Positions 20,159 to 30,833 of a stretch of 64,000 nt of DNA are shown here, one piece after another. A program made the translations under genes and the position numbers. The notes under the pieces were generated by a model. The model did no database searches. It was not told the origin of the DNA and saw only the letters and a program-made list of their open reading frames with translations. The stretch spans positions 62,001 through 126,000 of the forward strand of contig JALQPE010002028.1 of assembly GCA_030407315.1 (NCBI GenBank), read 5' to 3'. The DNA comes from Asparagopsis taxiformis (lineage: Eukaryota; Rhodophyta; Florideophyceae; Bonnemaisoniales; Bonnemaisoniaceae). Every line of letters begins with the position of its first letter. The stretch's first letter is position 1.

Positions 20159-22310
20159 AAGGCCACGCCAGCCCCCGAAAACGCACACGAGCGTCGGGTT
20201 AAGCGCACGCGTGCGCGACGTTGCACGATGCAACAAACGAAGGCGACGAGCCGCACGAACGAGAAGCGAAGGCACAACGAGTGTCCGGGACGTCCACCCT
20301 TGCGTTGGGGGGCGCGATGCGTGCTAGAGCCGTCGCTCTGGGTTTTCTTCGACACCATACGTTGGTGGAAGCACGAGCGCCAACGAAAGATTGGACGACG
20401 AGTCCACGCGCGGACGATTCACACGATGTGAAGAGCCACGACTGGCTCGACAGTGTTGACCGTCCCACGGGCAAAGGTGACGACACCACGGGCCACGGAC
20501 GGACAACACGTCAGATTTTTCGCGCGAAAAATTATACTTGGGCCAGCGGGCCATGGACGCACGGTACGAAAAATCGGGCCGATTACAGTGCGCTAATCTA
20601 GCCAAATCTCGGGACACGCGTGCCCCGAAAATTTCGTAATTTTGGCATGTCACGTGAGCCATCGTACGTCCCCGTGGGCAGCCGCTGACAACGAGTCGCA
20701 TCGACCAACGAGGCCAACGCCAACAGCTCGCGAGCTAACGGCAACGTAACGCCGGAAGGCGGAGAAACGACGTAGGACGGACGCGTCCCCAACGAAGATG
20801 GCAACGGCCTCATTACGAAACTTCCCGCACGAAGCGGAACGAAGGTATACGTTAGCCGACGAATTAGACCAACGGGTCTCAGCGCACGAAGCGCGCAAGT
20901 AAAGCGTGCGAACGACGAGCCAACGAGGCCGCGACGACGGACGGCGAACCGAATCGCCATCGTAAGGCACGACGCCGAACACGGTAGCCACGTACGGCAA
21001 CCACGGAACGACACAACGGTGTCCTGCCACGCGGGCATAACGAATGACGCGCGAAAGCGAAAAGCCCGCCGGCTAGTCGAAACGCACGAGTAAACCCGAA
21101 AGGGGTTGACCACGTACGGTCACAAAGACTAAGACGCGCACGTCCGCGTCGCAACCGTAAAAGCTAACGAAGCTTCAACATCGTACGCATTCGAAGGCGC
21201 ACGCGCCACCGGCCACGTCGGCCAGGAGACGAGCGAGGTACGCGGACGTCGTAACGATAACGACGTACCTCAACGGGTCGACCCCGCGAAACGAAAATAC
21301 GAATACGCGACGGCGTACAAGCTGGTAGCCAACGTAAACGGCACAGCCGAAGGCGACGAGCCGACGAAAAACTGGCTCACGTAACAGCCTCAAACGCCCG
21401 CGGGCATGCGAAACGACTTCGTCAATCGCGTCCCCGTCGGGTTCGCAAGTCGAATAAACGAAATTACGCAACGGCGTAGAGGGCGAGCATTACGTATGCC
21501 CAGGTGCACGTCGCACCACACAACGGATGAGCTAACGAAACGCTCCTCGGACGCCGCGGCGAACGACGCCACCACGCGAAGCGGACTAGCGCAACGATTG
21601 CGCCACCGGCTAACGTGAAGCCGCGGGAACGTGAAGCCCGACGGCGCTAACGGTGTTAACGGCTATACGAAAAGCCAAGCCCGCCGGCAAAGACGTTGTC
21701 AACGGAACCGCGACGCACCACGACGCACTGTCGCGTACACGCAACGGCGTGAAAAGTCAAGCCAACTCACGCGCGAGTAGGCCCGACGTGTGGCGAATTT
21801 TCCGTCCAGCTCATCGGAGCAAATTAAAATTGGCACCGACGTGCTACAGGCCAAAGAGCTCGAATGCTCAACGGAATTCGACACCCGAGGGGGTTATCCG
21901 CACGAGAAACGACGGCGGAAACGATTTTCGAGTTAGTTACTAAATGATACGCACGCCAACGGGCTCTACGATCGAGGTTAACGTACCACTCGCAGTGAAA
22001 AGCCGCCGCTACGCGCCGCCGCTTTGCCGAATAGTTGCGTGTGTTACGAACCTGCCATCGGGCACGCGCCGCCGCGAACTCGGAGCACGGGCTACGTAAG
22101 CCATACGACACCCGACGGGGTAGACGCCACAACAAAAAAAAATTGTGGGGAGGGGCTTAACGCTAACCCCCTCCCCCGCTGCAGACGACCTGCCAAACGC
22201 GAATTACGAAGCTCAACGGAGCCATGCGATTACGCAAAGAAACAAAACGAAGTTTACGAAGTAGCACGATGCTAGAGCCGACGTGGCCTACGAACTAACC
22301 TAGGAACGAC
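20159..22310. other. GC-rich non-coding chromovirus DNA
   Basis: 2.15 kb with the same ACG/CGA-rich composition as pol but no domain-bearing ORF. A purine-rich tract AAAAAAAAATTGTGGGGAGGGG at about 22,135-22,156 could be a polypurine tract. If so, the 3' LTR would begin near there and contain the antisense ORF; the missing 5' LTR means this cannot be tested within the window. Confidence 0.5.
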
Positions 22311-24536
22311 CTAGTAGCGACGAGAACGCTTGCCCGCAGGGTCATACGGACCAGGGCCTTCGCCGCGGCTATCGTGGCTGCGGCTGCGACTGGGCTGAAC
22401 GAAGCCCGGCGCGTACGGATCGACGGTCTGCGTGACCACGGGGGCTCGCTCGCGACGCGACGCGGGATCCCTAGCGTAAGGATCCGCAGTCCCGTGACTG
22501 CGTGTATCCGAAGGGCGCGCCGAAGCGGGGTCGCGTGGCAGGTACGCCGCTGCGTGACCATACTCGACGGGGTCCCCGAAGCCGCCGCCACTCGCGTAAC
22601 CGTAAGTTTCATTACGAACGCCAACGGGCGGCGCGTAACTACGAGTCGCCGCGGCGAGACGCTCGGAAATCGCGCATTCCGTTGCCAAGCGGGCAGTCAG
22701 GTCCAACGTCTGGGCCCTGAACTCTTCGGCTGCGCGAGCCACGGACGAGATGAGGGAACGAATAACCCAGCCCTCCGCACGAGGCGGAGCGGCCATCGAC
22801 GTACCGAGAAGCCGACGGGCATCCTCATCGGAGACGCGGTCGTCTAGGCTCACGAAGCGTGGCGCGCGCTCGGCCGGCGTGGCCACATCCGGACGACTGA
22901 CGCGGGCAACGTTGCCCCCTCCCGTAGCCTCGCGTGGCACGATCTCTCGAGGATCCGGCGCACGCGGCGCTTCGTTTTGATGGCCACGACGGCCAGAACG
23001 CGTCCCTCGGGGGCGCTCGTTGCCCCCGAGGCCGCCGAAATAACCGGCACGATTGCCACGACGGCGTTCGGAACGGGAAGCGACCCGCGGCACGTAAGCC
23101 CCATCGCTGCGCACGGAGACGAACTCCTGGTTATCGCCGCTTGCGTAATCGGGACGTATAACCCGATACTCCGGCCCCAACGCAAGGGCACCGCGAGCCT
23201 CAGCCAACGCGCTGGAAACGGAGACAAACGTGTCGGAACCGTCCACCGGGATTGCACGAAGCATCTCGTAGTCGGCCAGGAAGTCCAACGTGGACTCCGG
23301 CAGTAGGCACGCGCGCCCGAACACACGACGTTCCACGAACAGCGAGCATGCGAGCATCGCTGCGTGTTCGATATCCACGGCCATGAGGAAACGTTCCTTC
23401 ACGGGGGCAGGCGCGTCCTTCACGGCATCGGTAAAATAATGTACCACGCGTGGTAGCAACGTGGACGACCCACGGAGGTACGGAAACTCCTCTACTACTT
23501 CCGGCAACGGCGGGAAGTAGAGCTCGCTCGGGACGACCCACGGAGCTGACGCGTGCGACACGCGGTAGTCGTCTGCGTTCACGTGACGGAGCGCGAAATG
23601 GTCGTCGTACGACACGACGCTTTTGGAGATGACGCTCAACGAAAGAGCAGTCTTCCATTCGGCTCGTTGCCTTTCGGAAAGTGTCCGCGGACATACGAAG
23701 ACGGACGCCACCGAGATGAACGGCGGTTCCTCGGGCGTCCCCTTCCACAGGAACGCGTCCATACGATCGACGTAGATCGCGTCGTTGACGTCACGCAACC
23801 ACGAGCGGTCGCAACGTATCGACGCCGGGATCTGGTAACGTTCCGATCCCGGCGGCCCGACGGCGAAACGACGCCCGGCTGCCCGCCCCCACGTATCCTC
23901 GGCGGAACGCATATAGTCGACGACCGCGCGGGCGTCCAGACGATCTCTGGCCAACGTGGCGAGATCGTCATCCGTGATAGCCACGCGAGGCAACGCAGCC
24001 CACGCGTGGGTCAGGACGCCTACGTTTAGCGCCACACCGCCACGTGAATCGGTGCCGACTGTCCCAGCGGGGTCACCACCCTCCGGCGAGGGATCCTGGC
24101 GAGGGGAACGCGGCGAGCCATCACGACGAGGCACGCCCGTGCGGGCCGCCGCCACAGCACGACGCGAACGAGCGGCCGCCGCCATCGCGGCTACACCCAT
24201 CGACGGGGCCGCGGCATCCGGAATGACGGGTGACGAATTCCCCGAGTCGGACGCCGTTGCGTCATCATCACGTGGGGCATCGGCCCTAGCAGCCTCGGCA
24301 GGCGTCACGGAACCCATCAGGCGAGACGGAGCCATCGGGCGAGACGACGAGGCGATGGCCTGCGAAGCAACGGCTTGACCCGCCCTAACGGATGGGGCGG
24401 GCGCGACGGACGCTTCCGTCGCTGGCGGCGCACCGGCCCCGACGAGGGAGGGAGCGCCCTGCGAAGGGTTCCTCGCTCCACCTCCAGCAGAGCCGGCGGG
24501 CCGCGGAGTGTTAGCATCGGTTACAGTCGTAACCAT
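22311..24536 (-). CDS. antisense ORF of chromovirus, unknown protein (741 aa)
   Basis: The first ATG of this long minus-strand frame is at 24,536; the frame is open from about 24,635. Residues about 1-170 are Ala/Pro/Ser/Arg-rich and probably disordered. Residues about 190-480 look globular (SERYQIPASIRCDRSWLRD, HFALRHVNADDYRVSHASAP, AMLACSLFVERRVFGRA). The tail is Gly/Arg-rich, then Ser/Arg-rich, ending GKRSRRY, suggesting nucleic-acid binding. No family is recognised. It lies 3' of pol on the opposite strand, the position at which antisense ORFs are known in some large plant Ty3 elements. A 741-codon frame in GC-rich DNA can occur by chance on the strand opposite coding DNA, but here the plus strand is not coding, which supports a real gene. 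Confidence 0.55.
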   Translation of the reverse strand: MVTTVTDANTPRPAGSAGGGARNPSQGAPSLVGAGAPPATEASVAPAPSVRAGQAVASQAIASSSRPMAPSRLMGSVTPAEAARADAPRDDDATASDSGNSSPVIPDAAAPSMGVAAMAAAARSRRAVAAARTGVPRRDGSPRSPRQDPSPEGGDPAGTVGTDSRGGVALNVGVLTHAWAALPRVAITDDDLATLARDRLDARAVVDYMRSAEDTWGRAAGRRFAVGPPGSERYQIPASIRCDRSWLRDVNDAIYVDRMDAFLWKGTPEEPPFISVASVFVCPRTLSERQRAEWKTALSLSVISKSVVSYDDHFALRHVNADDYRVSHASAPWVVPSELYFPPLPEVVEEFPYLRGSSTLLPRVVHYFTDAVKDAPAPVKERFLMAVDIEHAAMLACSLFVERRVFGRACLLPESTLDFLADYEMLRAIPVDGSDTFVSVSSALAEARGALALGPEYRVIRPDYASGDNQEFVSVRSDGAYVPRVASRSERRRGNRAGYFGGLGGNERPRGTRSGRRGHQNEAPRAPDPREIVPREATGGGNVARVSRPDVATPAERAPRFVSLDDRVSDEDARRLLGTSMAAPPRAEGWVIRSLISSVARAAEEFRAQTLDLTARLATECAISERLAAATRSYAPPVGVRNETYGYASGGGFGDPVEYGHAAAYLPRDPASARPSDTRSHGTADPYARDPASRRERAPVVTQTVDPYAPGFVQPSRSRSHDSRGEGPGPYDPAGKRSRRY

Positions 24537-25379
24537 CGTGGTTACGCTGTACACGATAATTACGACGAGTGCAACGAGCACGACGACGAGAGCCACGCGG
24601 GCTAGACGTAAGGTTACGCTGTACGACGACGATCGCTAATTACGACGAGTTGTCGTAATGCCCGCTGGCAGATTCACGAAAGGGCCGACGCAGAGCACAC
24701 GCGTGGCACTAGACGAAACAAGAGAACGTAAGGAACGGAAGTAGCCAGGAGTCTCAGGCGCGCCCTGACGGGCCTCGCGTGGCCGGGACGTCCACGTGTG
24801 GGGGTGGGGCTGTGTAGTATACGTGGCAATTCCGAAATTGCAAATATTTACGTTTTCCGCGGAATTCGAATTTCGGCGGACACGACCGGCGACAGCAATG
24901 CACGAACATTGCTGGCGCATGCGCGCGCGCAACCGGCACACGTGTGCAATGAACGAACTGGCAACGGCCAACGGACCAACGGGTCCCTACGTGCGACCCA
25001 CAAGGTCCTTTCCCATTCGGGGACGTTACGAGCAGTGTTTACACTGTAAAGCGATGCCATCGTGGCTATATAGGTATTGGCATCGTTCCGGGAGGGAAAG
25101 GGGACAATTATCGAACGAGCAACGGCTCTAGTCTACGACTGACTTCTACGTTTTACGTTTACGTTTTCGCCTAAGGAGGCTTCGTCTCCGTCGAGCTGCG
25201 TACTCCCTACCCATCGCCGCACGTGAGGCTGATCGCGTGTAGTGCCTACGGGCTTGGTTGAGAGCGCCTCCGGTGACGTACCACCTCGTTCGTTAACGTA
25301 ATCCTCGCGTGGATTGTTGCGTCGTGACGCTCGTGTCTACTCGCTAACCACTCTACCTTCTACCTTTCTACCACATACA
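24537..25379 (+). repeat. 3' LTR region of chromovirus (left edge unknown)
   Basis: The right edge ...CTACCACATACA at 25,379 ends in CA and abuts foreign coding sequence, so the LTR end is well placed. The left edge cannot be set without the 5' LTR. Confidence 0.6.
25067..25072 (+). promoter_or_regulatory. TATA box, probable LTR promoter
   Basis: GGCTATATAGG lies about 310 bp before the LTR end, where a U3 promoter would be expected. Confidence 0.5.
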
Positions 25380-27450
25380 GTCAAACACCAGCGGGTGGCA
25401 CTGTTGCTTCGTTTCGTTAAGGACAGCGTGTCCGTAGCTCGTACCAGCTACTTCTAGAACTAACGTCGTTCCACACTTAGGATGTGAGCAGCCCATTACC
25501 GAAGGTGCTTTGGAAGGGTTACCCTTATCCTCTTGTGCCTGCTGATCCAGATTCAGGGCGGAGCGTACTCGGTGATACGATGTAGCCGGTACAGAGAGCT
25601 TCAAAGACGGAGAGAGGCCCTCGTAGTTGACCAGAACCTGGCAAATCTCGCGGAGTGGCAACACACATTGCGGGGATATGTGTCCCGGCTTGTAGCACTC
25701 GTGGCATATAATGTGCTGTGACCTCTGATCCAGAGAAGGGTTACCAATCCGGTTAATGGTAGGGGACTGACGATCAACCCATCCTGGACGGCTGCGGACA
25801 CCCTGGGGCATGTGAGGGATCTTCGGAGCCTGCACCAACCGGTTAGCTTGATTGTTGATGAGAAGGGCAGGGTCTACCGACACCGATTCGGTAGGGTATG
25901 TAGTGGACGATCCGTCAACGAAGTGAACCCCATCTTGCATCATATTGACTTGATCCAAAGGGCTATGATCACTCCGAGTTGGATTGACATCGGAAGTGGA
26001 CGACGAATGGATATCTTCGCTTGACTGAATCAGTCCAACTGTACGCAGCTTTGGACGGATCTCATGTCTAGGGGAAGGAATAAATCGCTTGTCACGCGCG
26101 CGAACCGCGCTACCTTCGGCTTCTGCATACTCCACAATGTCTAAATAAGTTGAACGGCGGTGTGACTCATGGTGTCGGGCGACAATGGTCCTGATCGCGG
26201 AGTTCAGGCCGTCGATTTATAAGGTAATGACTTCTTCCGGCGAGTGGACATTACCACAACGATTGATGGCCTGGTTCAGGCGCGTGGCGTACTCGCGTTC
26301 AGATTCCTCGTGCTTCTGTCGCGTATCACGCATATCGATAATAGCGTTGCTAATGTGTTGGGACTGCGCATAGTTCCGGAGAAGATATTGTACTGCTTCA
26401 GGCCAGCTGGAGACTCCACCTTCCTCAGGTGAAACCATCTCCACTCCTGATTCATATTGACTCTGGGCAAACCCGGAGAGAAATGAAGGTAAGGCAATGA
26501 AAGCTTGTGCCTCCGACATCTCTTGGATATTCGCTTCTCGCACGAATCGTGCTAAGAAATCAAGAACCATGATAGGGTCTGATCCAGAAAAGTGATGCTT
26601 GCTCAACTTGAGTTCCATCCGCTTGATTAGGTCACGGACCTTACCGGTGCTACGAGAAGAGCGACCCTGCGATTTATCATCGAGACGGTAGGTTCGATAC
26701 GATAACACATCATCATAGAGAGGTTTGGTCGGCCTAATCTCTTTCAAACCGGTGAATCGCGGACCTATCTTTCGTGATGCTCCATGGTAGCGGCGGGTCT
26801 TAGGCGGATGATCGGGCTTCCTCGGGCGCATTATGAATGCATGTTCTTCTGATCCTGAGGACCGGGGTGAATTTTCCGATTCAGATGTCGAGTCAGGAGA
26901 GTCATAAGAACTGCGAGATCCTCGCTGATGCTTGAGCTTCCACGTACCGCGCTTGCTTTTCGATTCGAGTTTTGACTTGGCATCAGTGTGGACCACACCA
27001 TTGTTTACCTCCAAGTCTGACAGCCGGTCAGACACACGAGTGAACCGCATGTCCATTTCTTTGGCAAGGTTGTTACGACCTTCGAGGAGTTGGTTGACAT
27101 CTTGTCGGAGCTCACGTATGTCTTTGTTGGCATCACTGCCTGGCTTGTGGGCTTCGAGAACGGTAAGGCGACCGGCCAGCTCGTTGATGACCGCAAAGGA
27201 GTAACTCCGAATTGCTTCCAGTTCCTGTTTCAGCTTCTCAAATTCAGAAGCAAAACATCTCCAGAACTTCATCGCGAAGGTTCTCGTTCATCTCATGACA
27301 CTTCGCCATTGTGGCTAGTTCTGGACTACAGGCTGGTACAGCCGCGGATCCCAAAGCATCGTTCCGAGCTTCCAGTTTTCCAGTCGTCGAACCGACAGCA
27401 GATCCTGCTCGTGTCGAGGCTTTCGACGTTCCGGCCTTGGGCGGAACCAT
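25380..27450 (-). pseudogene. Gag (to protease start) of a minus-strand Gypsy-like element, broken
   Basis: Three pieces form one gag. The natural start is ATG 27,450 (MVPPKAGTSKAS...), which shifts frame near 27,250 into the ORF read from 27,272 (FEKLKQELEAIRSYSF...). That piece begins with a coiled coil, then a Ser/Arg/Lys-rich linker and a capsid-like region (HHFSGSDPIMVLDFLARFV, AVQYLLRNYAQ, EYATRLNQAINRC). It meets an in-frame TAA at 26,217-26,219, where the neighbouring codons suggest a lost Tyr codon. The same frame continues to a zinc knuckle CHECYKPGHISPQC (CX2CX4HX4C) and on to ...CHPLVFD, where the chromovirus LTR interrupts it at 25,379/25,380. The break falls where a protease D-T/S-G would be expected. 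One frameshift, one nonsense codon and one insertion make it dead. Confidence 0.75.
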
Positions 27451-28842
27451 CTTGAGTATCAGATGAACTTGGTCAAGATTCTAGGTCGGAAGACCAATGT
27501 AGCGTAATGCCCGAGCTGTCGATTCGACTTAGGGTAATGAGCCGATTCGGCTAAGCACCGCGAGGTGTTCGAGCCCTCCTGTCTCGGTAGTCAGGCCCAG
27601 GTTAGAGGTGGTAGAGCTAAGGCGGATCGCCTGCTTGACTGTGGGTTGTAAGGCCACACAGACGATACGTCGAGAATCTTGGTTCAAGTGATACTGCTAT
27701 GCAGGTGAGAGGTTGGCTTGTCAGGCCAACCCTAAAGGGGTAGAAGGGATGGCGCAAACACTGGATCAGTGGTACACTGAAGCGGTAGTGTGTGACGGTG
27801 ATACACCGGATGTCAACGGACACTTAGGGTGTGTGGGGAGTGACCAACGGTCGAGAAGGAGAAGAAGGGGAGCTGATACAGCGTGAATGGGGGTACACCA
27901 AGCAGGCGAGGGTACCTGGTAGGGGGAAAAGGGTGAGTGGGCACGTGCACCACTGGTGGCACGTGCAGGGAAGGGACCCTGGAAGGGACCCTGGAAGGGA
28001 CCCTGGAAGGGACCCTGGAAGGGACCCTGGAAGGGTAGAGGAGAAGCTGGTACAGCGAGACGGCGATGCCGGAGGCGCTGATACAGCGGCAAGAGTAAGT
28101 CCTGACTTGTGCCACGCACTATACCCACAGGCGGAGTAAGCAAGAAGTTACTGCGATCCGCAGGATGGGAGCGAAGCGACACGATCAGGTCCGGTGGTAC
28201 ACCAAGAGGCCGAAGACTCCTGATAGAGGGGCACGCGCGCCACAGGTTGCGCGTGGAAAGGGATAATGCTGATACAGCAGGTGGAGTGCCAAGGGCAAAC
28301 GCTGGATCAGCGACGAACGGGTACCGGAAGGGTGCCAAGAACTATAGCCAAGGGAGAAGCAGGCTGTGGATGAGACGGCGAAACGCACCTTGCGAGCAAA
28401 ATGACAACCGAACTTCCGGTCACTTTAGAATCGGAGAACTGGGCGATCCGCCGTAAAATAAATACTATGTTACAGCACGGTGGCTAGCCCTAAGTGAACT
28501 TCTACGGTTGTCAGTGGATAGGCTAAATACTGGTACAGCAGGGCGATCGGAAAAACCCTAAATGAATGGTGTGGCAGGCGTAGTACACGCAGAGTCAGTG
28601 TCTTGTGCAACAGGGTTAGTGTATATCACAGTGTGCCACTGGTTCCACGTGTATCGTGTCCAGTGTGTCACTGTAATTAGCATAAATATCAGAAAGGTTT
28701 GGAAAGTAAAATTTTTCAGAAAAACCATTACACAGTTTAAAAGTGGTACATCATGCAAGGCGACCCGCCACTTGGCATTGCACCACAGAAATGAGCACAC
28801 TTTTTGAATTGTCGGGACGACAATTGGTCACTGAGGGGGCGA
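27451..28842. other. leader/LTR-like DNA of the minus-strand element, repeats
   Basis: 1.4 kb without a gene. It lies upstream of the minus-strand gag, so it should include that element's leader and 5' LTR, but no second LTR copy is in the window to define it. A motif close to CTGATACAGC recurs (for example near 27,875, 28,078 and 28,270), with variants GGTACAGC and GGATCAGC. Confidence 0.45.
27969..28038 (+). repeat. 12-bp tandem repeat, five full units
   Basis: GGAAGGGACCCT is repeated perfectly five times from 27,969 to 28,028, followed by a partial unit. Each unit contains the palindrome AGGGACCCT-like core. Translations across it are artefacts. Confidence 0.9.
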
Positions 28843-29503
28843 TGCCATATCACGATGTGGTCTGCCCTCGTGGGGTCGTGTCAACATCCCATTGGATGAC
28901 CCCGGTTCGGGAATAACCAATGGAAACAGCCTCGCTGTATCTCGGACAAGTCAAGGGAATGGACCCACTGGGAAAACTCAAGACCCCGCAAGAGGCAAGT
29001 CTTAATTAAGCTGAATCAACTAACTATACAATGTAATACTAACAGTTGGTGATCTCGCAGGGTCCCTCAGTCGCCAAAATCAGGTATCTGATTGGTGCGC
29101 ATAAGGATATTTATTCCTACCTACCCTAACTGATTACAGTAACCTAGACTAGTATAAAATGCCTCTGGATTAGCCATATTGTTTAAACTTTTAGAGGTAA
29201 CGTAAACTCGTGTATAATTTAGGACTCCACTGAACAGTGTTTTCATTGCTTTTTTCTATCCTTCCAGGAAGAATTAGATTTTGCTATACAGCTCAACGGG
29301 TTACGTCTCTTGGCTCCATTCATACGCACCCCGTGCGTGAGCACCCCCAACCTTCCCACGGCTTCACCGGAAGACCATCCATGGTATCTTTTCCATTGTC
29401 TGTTGACGAAATATTCGCTTGCTCTACCACACCTACCTTTCTACCGAGTCTCGGGACACTTTTAGGGTGTCTTTGCCGCTTTGCGGATTTTCTACCTACT
29501 ACA
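28843..29503. repeat. LTR, copy 1 (661 bp)
   Basis: Begins TGCCATATC, ends CTACTACA, and matches the solo LTR at 31,584-32,242 over its whole length with visible divergence. It has no matching flanks (GGCGA before, CTGCT after), so it is not a clean solo LTR. A plus-strand TATA-like GTATAAAATGCC at about 29,153 is conserved in both copies. Confidence 0.85.
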
Positions 29504-30484
29504 CTGCTGCACCAAGTCACGAATTTATTAAATGTGAACATCAATGTGCTTGGCTCGTCCATAGGGACATCTCTCACCTGTATCTCAAGCAGTTGCTGAC
29601 TTTTTATCAGATTTGAGTACAATTGGTCTCAATTAATCCACTATCCCAGCTTCTCATAGTACTCTTTTCTGACAAACCAGATCCGTTGTAGCCAGAGAAA
29701 TTTCATGACACTAAGCCTCATATGTATACAAGGACACATCCTTTTGCTTCCTAATACTCCGGATGACCCTAGCTCCTCCAGTTTTCACAATGTACCCATA
29801 CATTTATTTGCGGTCCATTTTTTCTCCGGCATAGTCAGCATCAACGTGAGCGACCGATACCAGACTCGAAGCCAAGTAGAATATCACATGGTCAGTACTA
29901 AGGGTGGATACATTCAACTTCCAATCACTGGCGCACCTGGACAGCGGAAATGGAAACAGACTTCTCATGCGAAGGATGAACGAAATTACTGACATTCGAA
30001 CAAGCCCTACGAATGCTCTTGCTTAGATTAAACTTCTCATGGACAACAGATACGTGCTGGAAAGAGTCATGGCAGAACATATCAGTACGCCACCATTGCA
30101 TCCCACCCGACCAATGAACAATTTTCCTGTAGTTAGTGGAAATCCAGTACGGTACATGTCAGCTGGGGAGCTACAGGAACTGTGAAAAGAAAAATTGGCT
30201 AGTAGGTGTCCTCTATAATCGAGAAATATCTGAAAGCGTATTGGAATCCTTTCTGCTGACTTGGACAGGGTTCAAGGGGAGCAACCTCAGCGTTTCAAAG
30301 CCCAAAACAGTTTGCTACAGCAGACTGAAGAGGAGCTGTCTGAAAGCGATGACACGCCATTATCTTTCTTGAAAATGACGAATCATAGGAAGCACACAGT
30401 TTCTGTTCATGTGGAAGACGTACTGCGTCGAACACACGCTTCACGTGCCCTTGTTACGCTCTCGCCGTATCATTAAACTAGTCA
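29504..30484 (-). pseudogene. degraded retroelement interior, possibly Copia pol end
   Basis: No intact ORF. On the minus strand next to the LTR, IQVRDVPMDEPSTLMF resembles the end of Copia RNase H (V.VP..EQ.AD..TK). HVDADYAGEKMDRK farther in resembles its DADWAG motif. This would make the adjacent LTR a 3' LTR on the minus strand, in conflict with the plus-strand TATA-like box in the LTR. The rest is unreadable, and the Harbinger element truncates it. Confidence 0.35.
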
Positions 30485-30533
30485 GGGCCGGTCCTAACAA
30501 GCGCACATTTGGCACGCACTGCACATTATGCAC
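30485..30533 (+). repeat. Harbinger left terminal inverted repeat
   Basis: 49 bp, starts GGGCCGG; pairs with 34,650-34,698 with one mismatch. Confidence 0.93.
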
Positions 30534-30833
30534 GTCCGCGTCGTGATTTGGCATATGGTCATTGGTTTGTTGTGCGGGCTTGTGAATTAGCTTGAATTGG
30601 ACGACTTCAAGAAAATGGGTGACGAACATTCACTACTTACTGCCAGAAACCTACAGAATAAACAGTTGGCAAACGGTAGTTGGCTTATTATATGAAAGCC
30701 TTTCATTCCTCCCTTCAGCTGACTGCAAGCGGGAGTTTTGTAAATCGAAATAGCTTATATTTGAAGCCGAATTCATCCTACATGTTCTCCTGCTTTCCTC
30801 GCTACATCCAGCTCCACTATTTCCGTTCAAGAA

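Larger units (their letters stand above)
11212..25379 (+). mobile_element. Ty3/Gypsy chromovirus, 5' truncated and interrupted
   Basis: Order: gag (11,212-12,288), protease region (12,378-13,910), foreign insert (13,911-16,895), RT-RNase H-integrase-chromodomain (16,896-20,158), non-coding DNA, an antisense ORF (22,311-24,536) and the end of a 3' LTR (25,379). This stretch is GC-rich with very frequent ACG/CGA trinucleotides, in sharp contrast to the AT-rich elements on either side. The 5' LTR and start of gag are missing because another element's end lies at 11,211. The right end reads ...CCACATACA, ending in CA as LTRs do, directly against the gag/protease ORF of a minus-strand element. Confidence 0.85.

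Noticed and set aside
22135..22160. Polypurine tract defining the 3' LTR start
   Set aside because: Plausible, but cannot be confirmed without the 5' LTR, so no LTR edge was annotated there.
20200..22300. Many frames of 60-170 codons on both strands
   Set aside because: Stop codons are rare in this ACG/CGA-rich DNA; none shows a domain or a consistent start.
27541..27600. tRNA-like GGTGTTCGAGCCC
   Set aside because: The T-arm does not pair and no anticodon or acceptor stem can be drawn. No tRNA or rRNA gene was found in the window.
27831..28338. Frames across the GGAAGGGACCCT repeat (GRDPGRDP and QGPFQGPF proteins)
   Set aside because: Repeat translation only.
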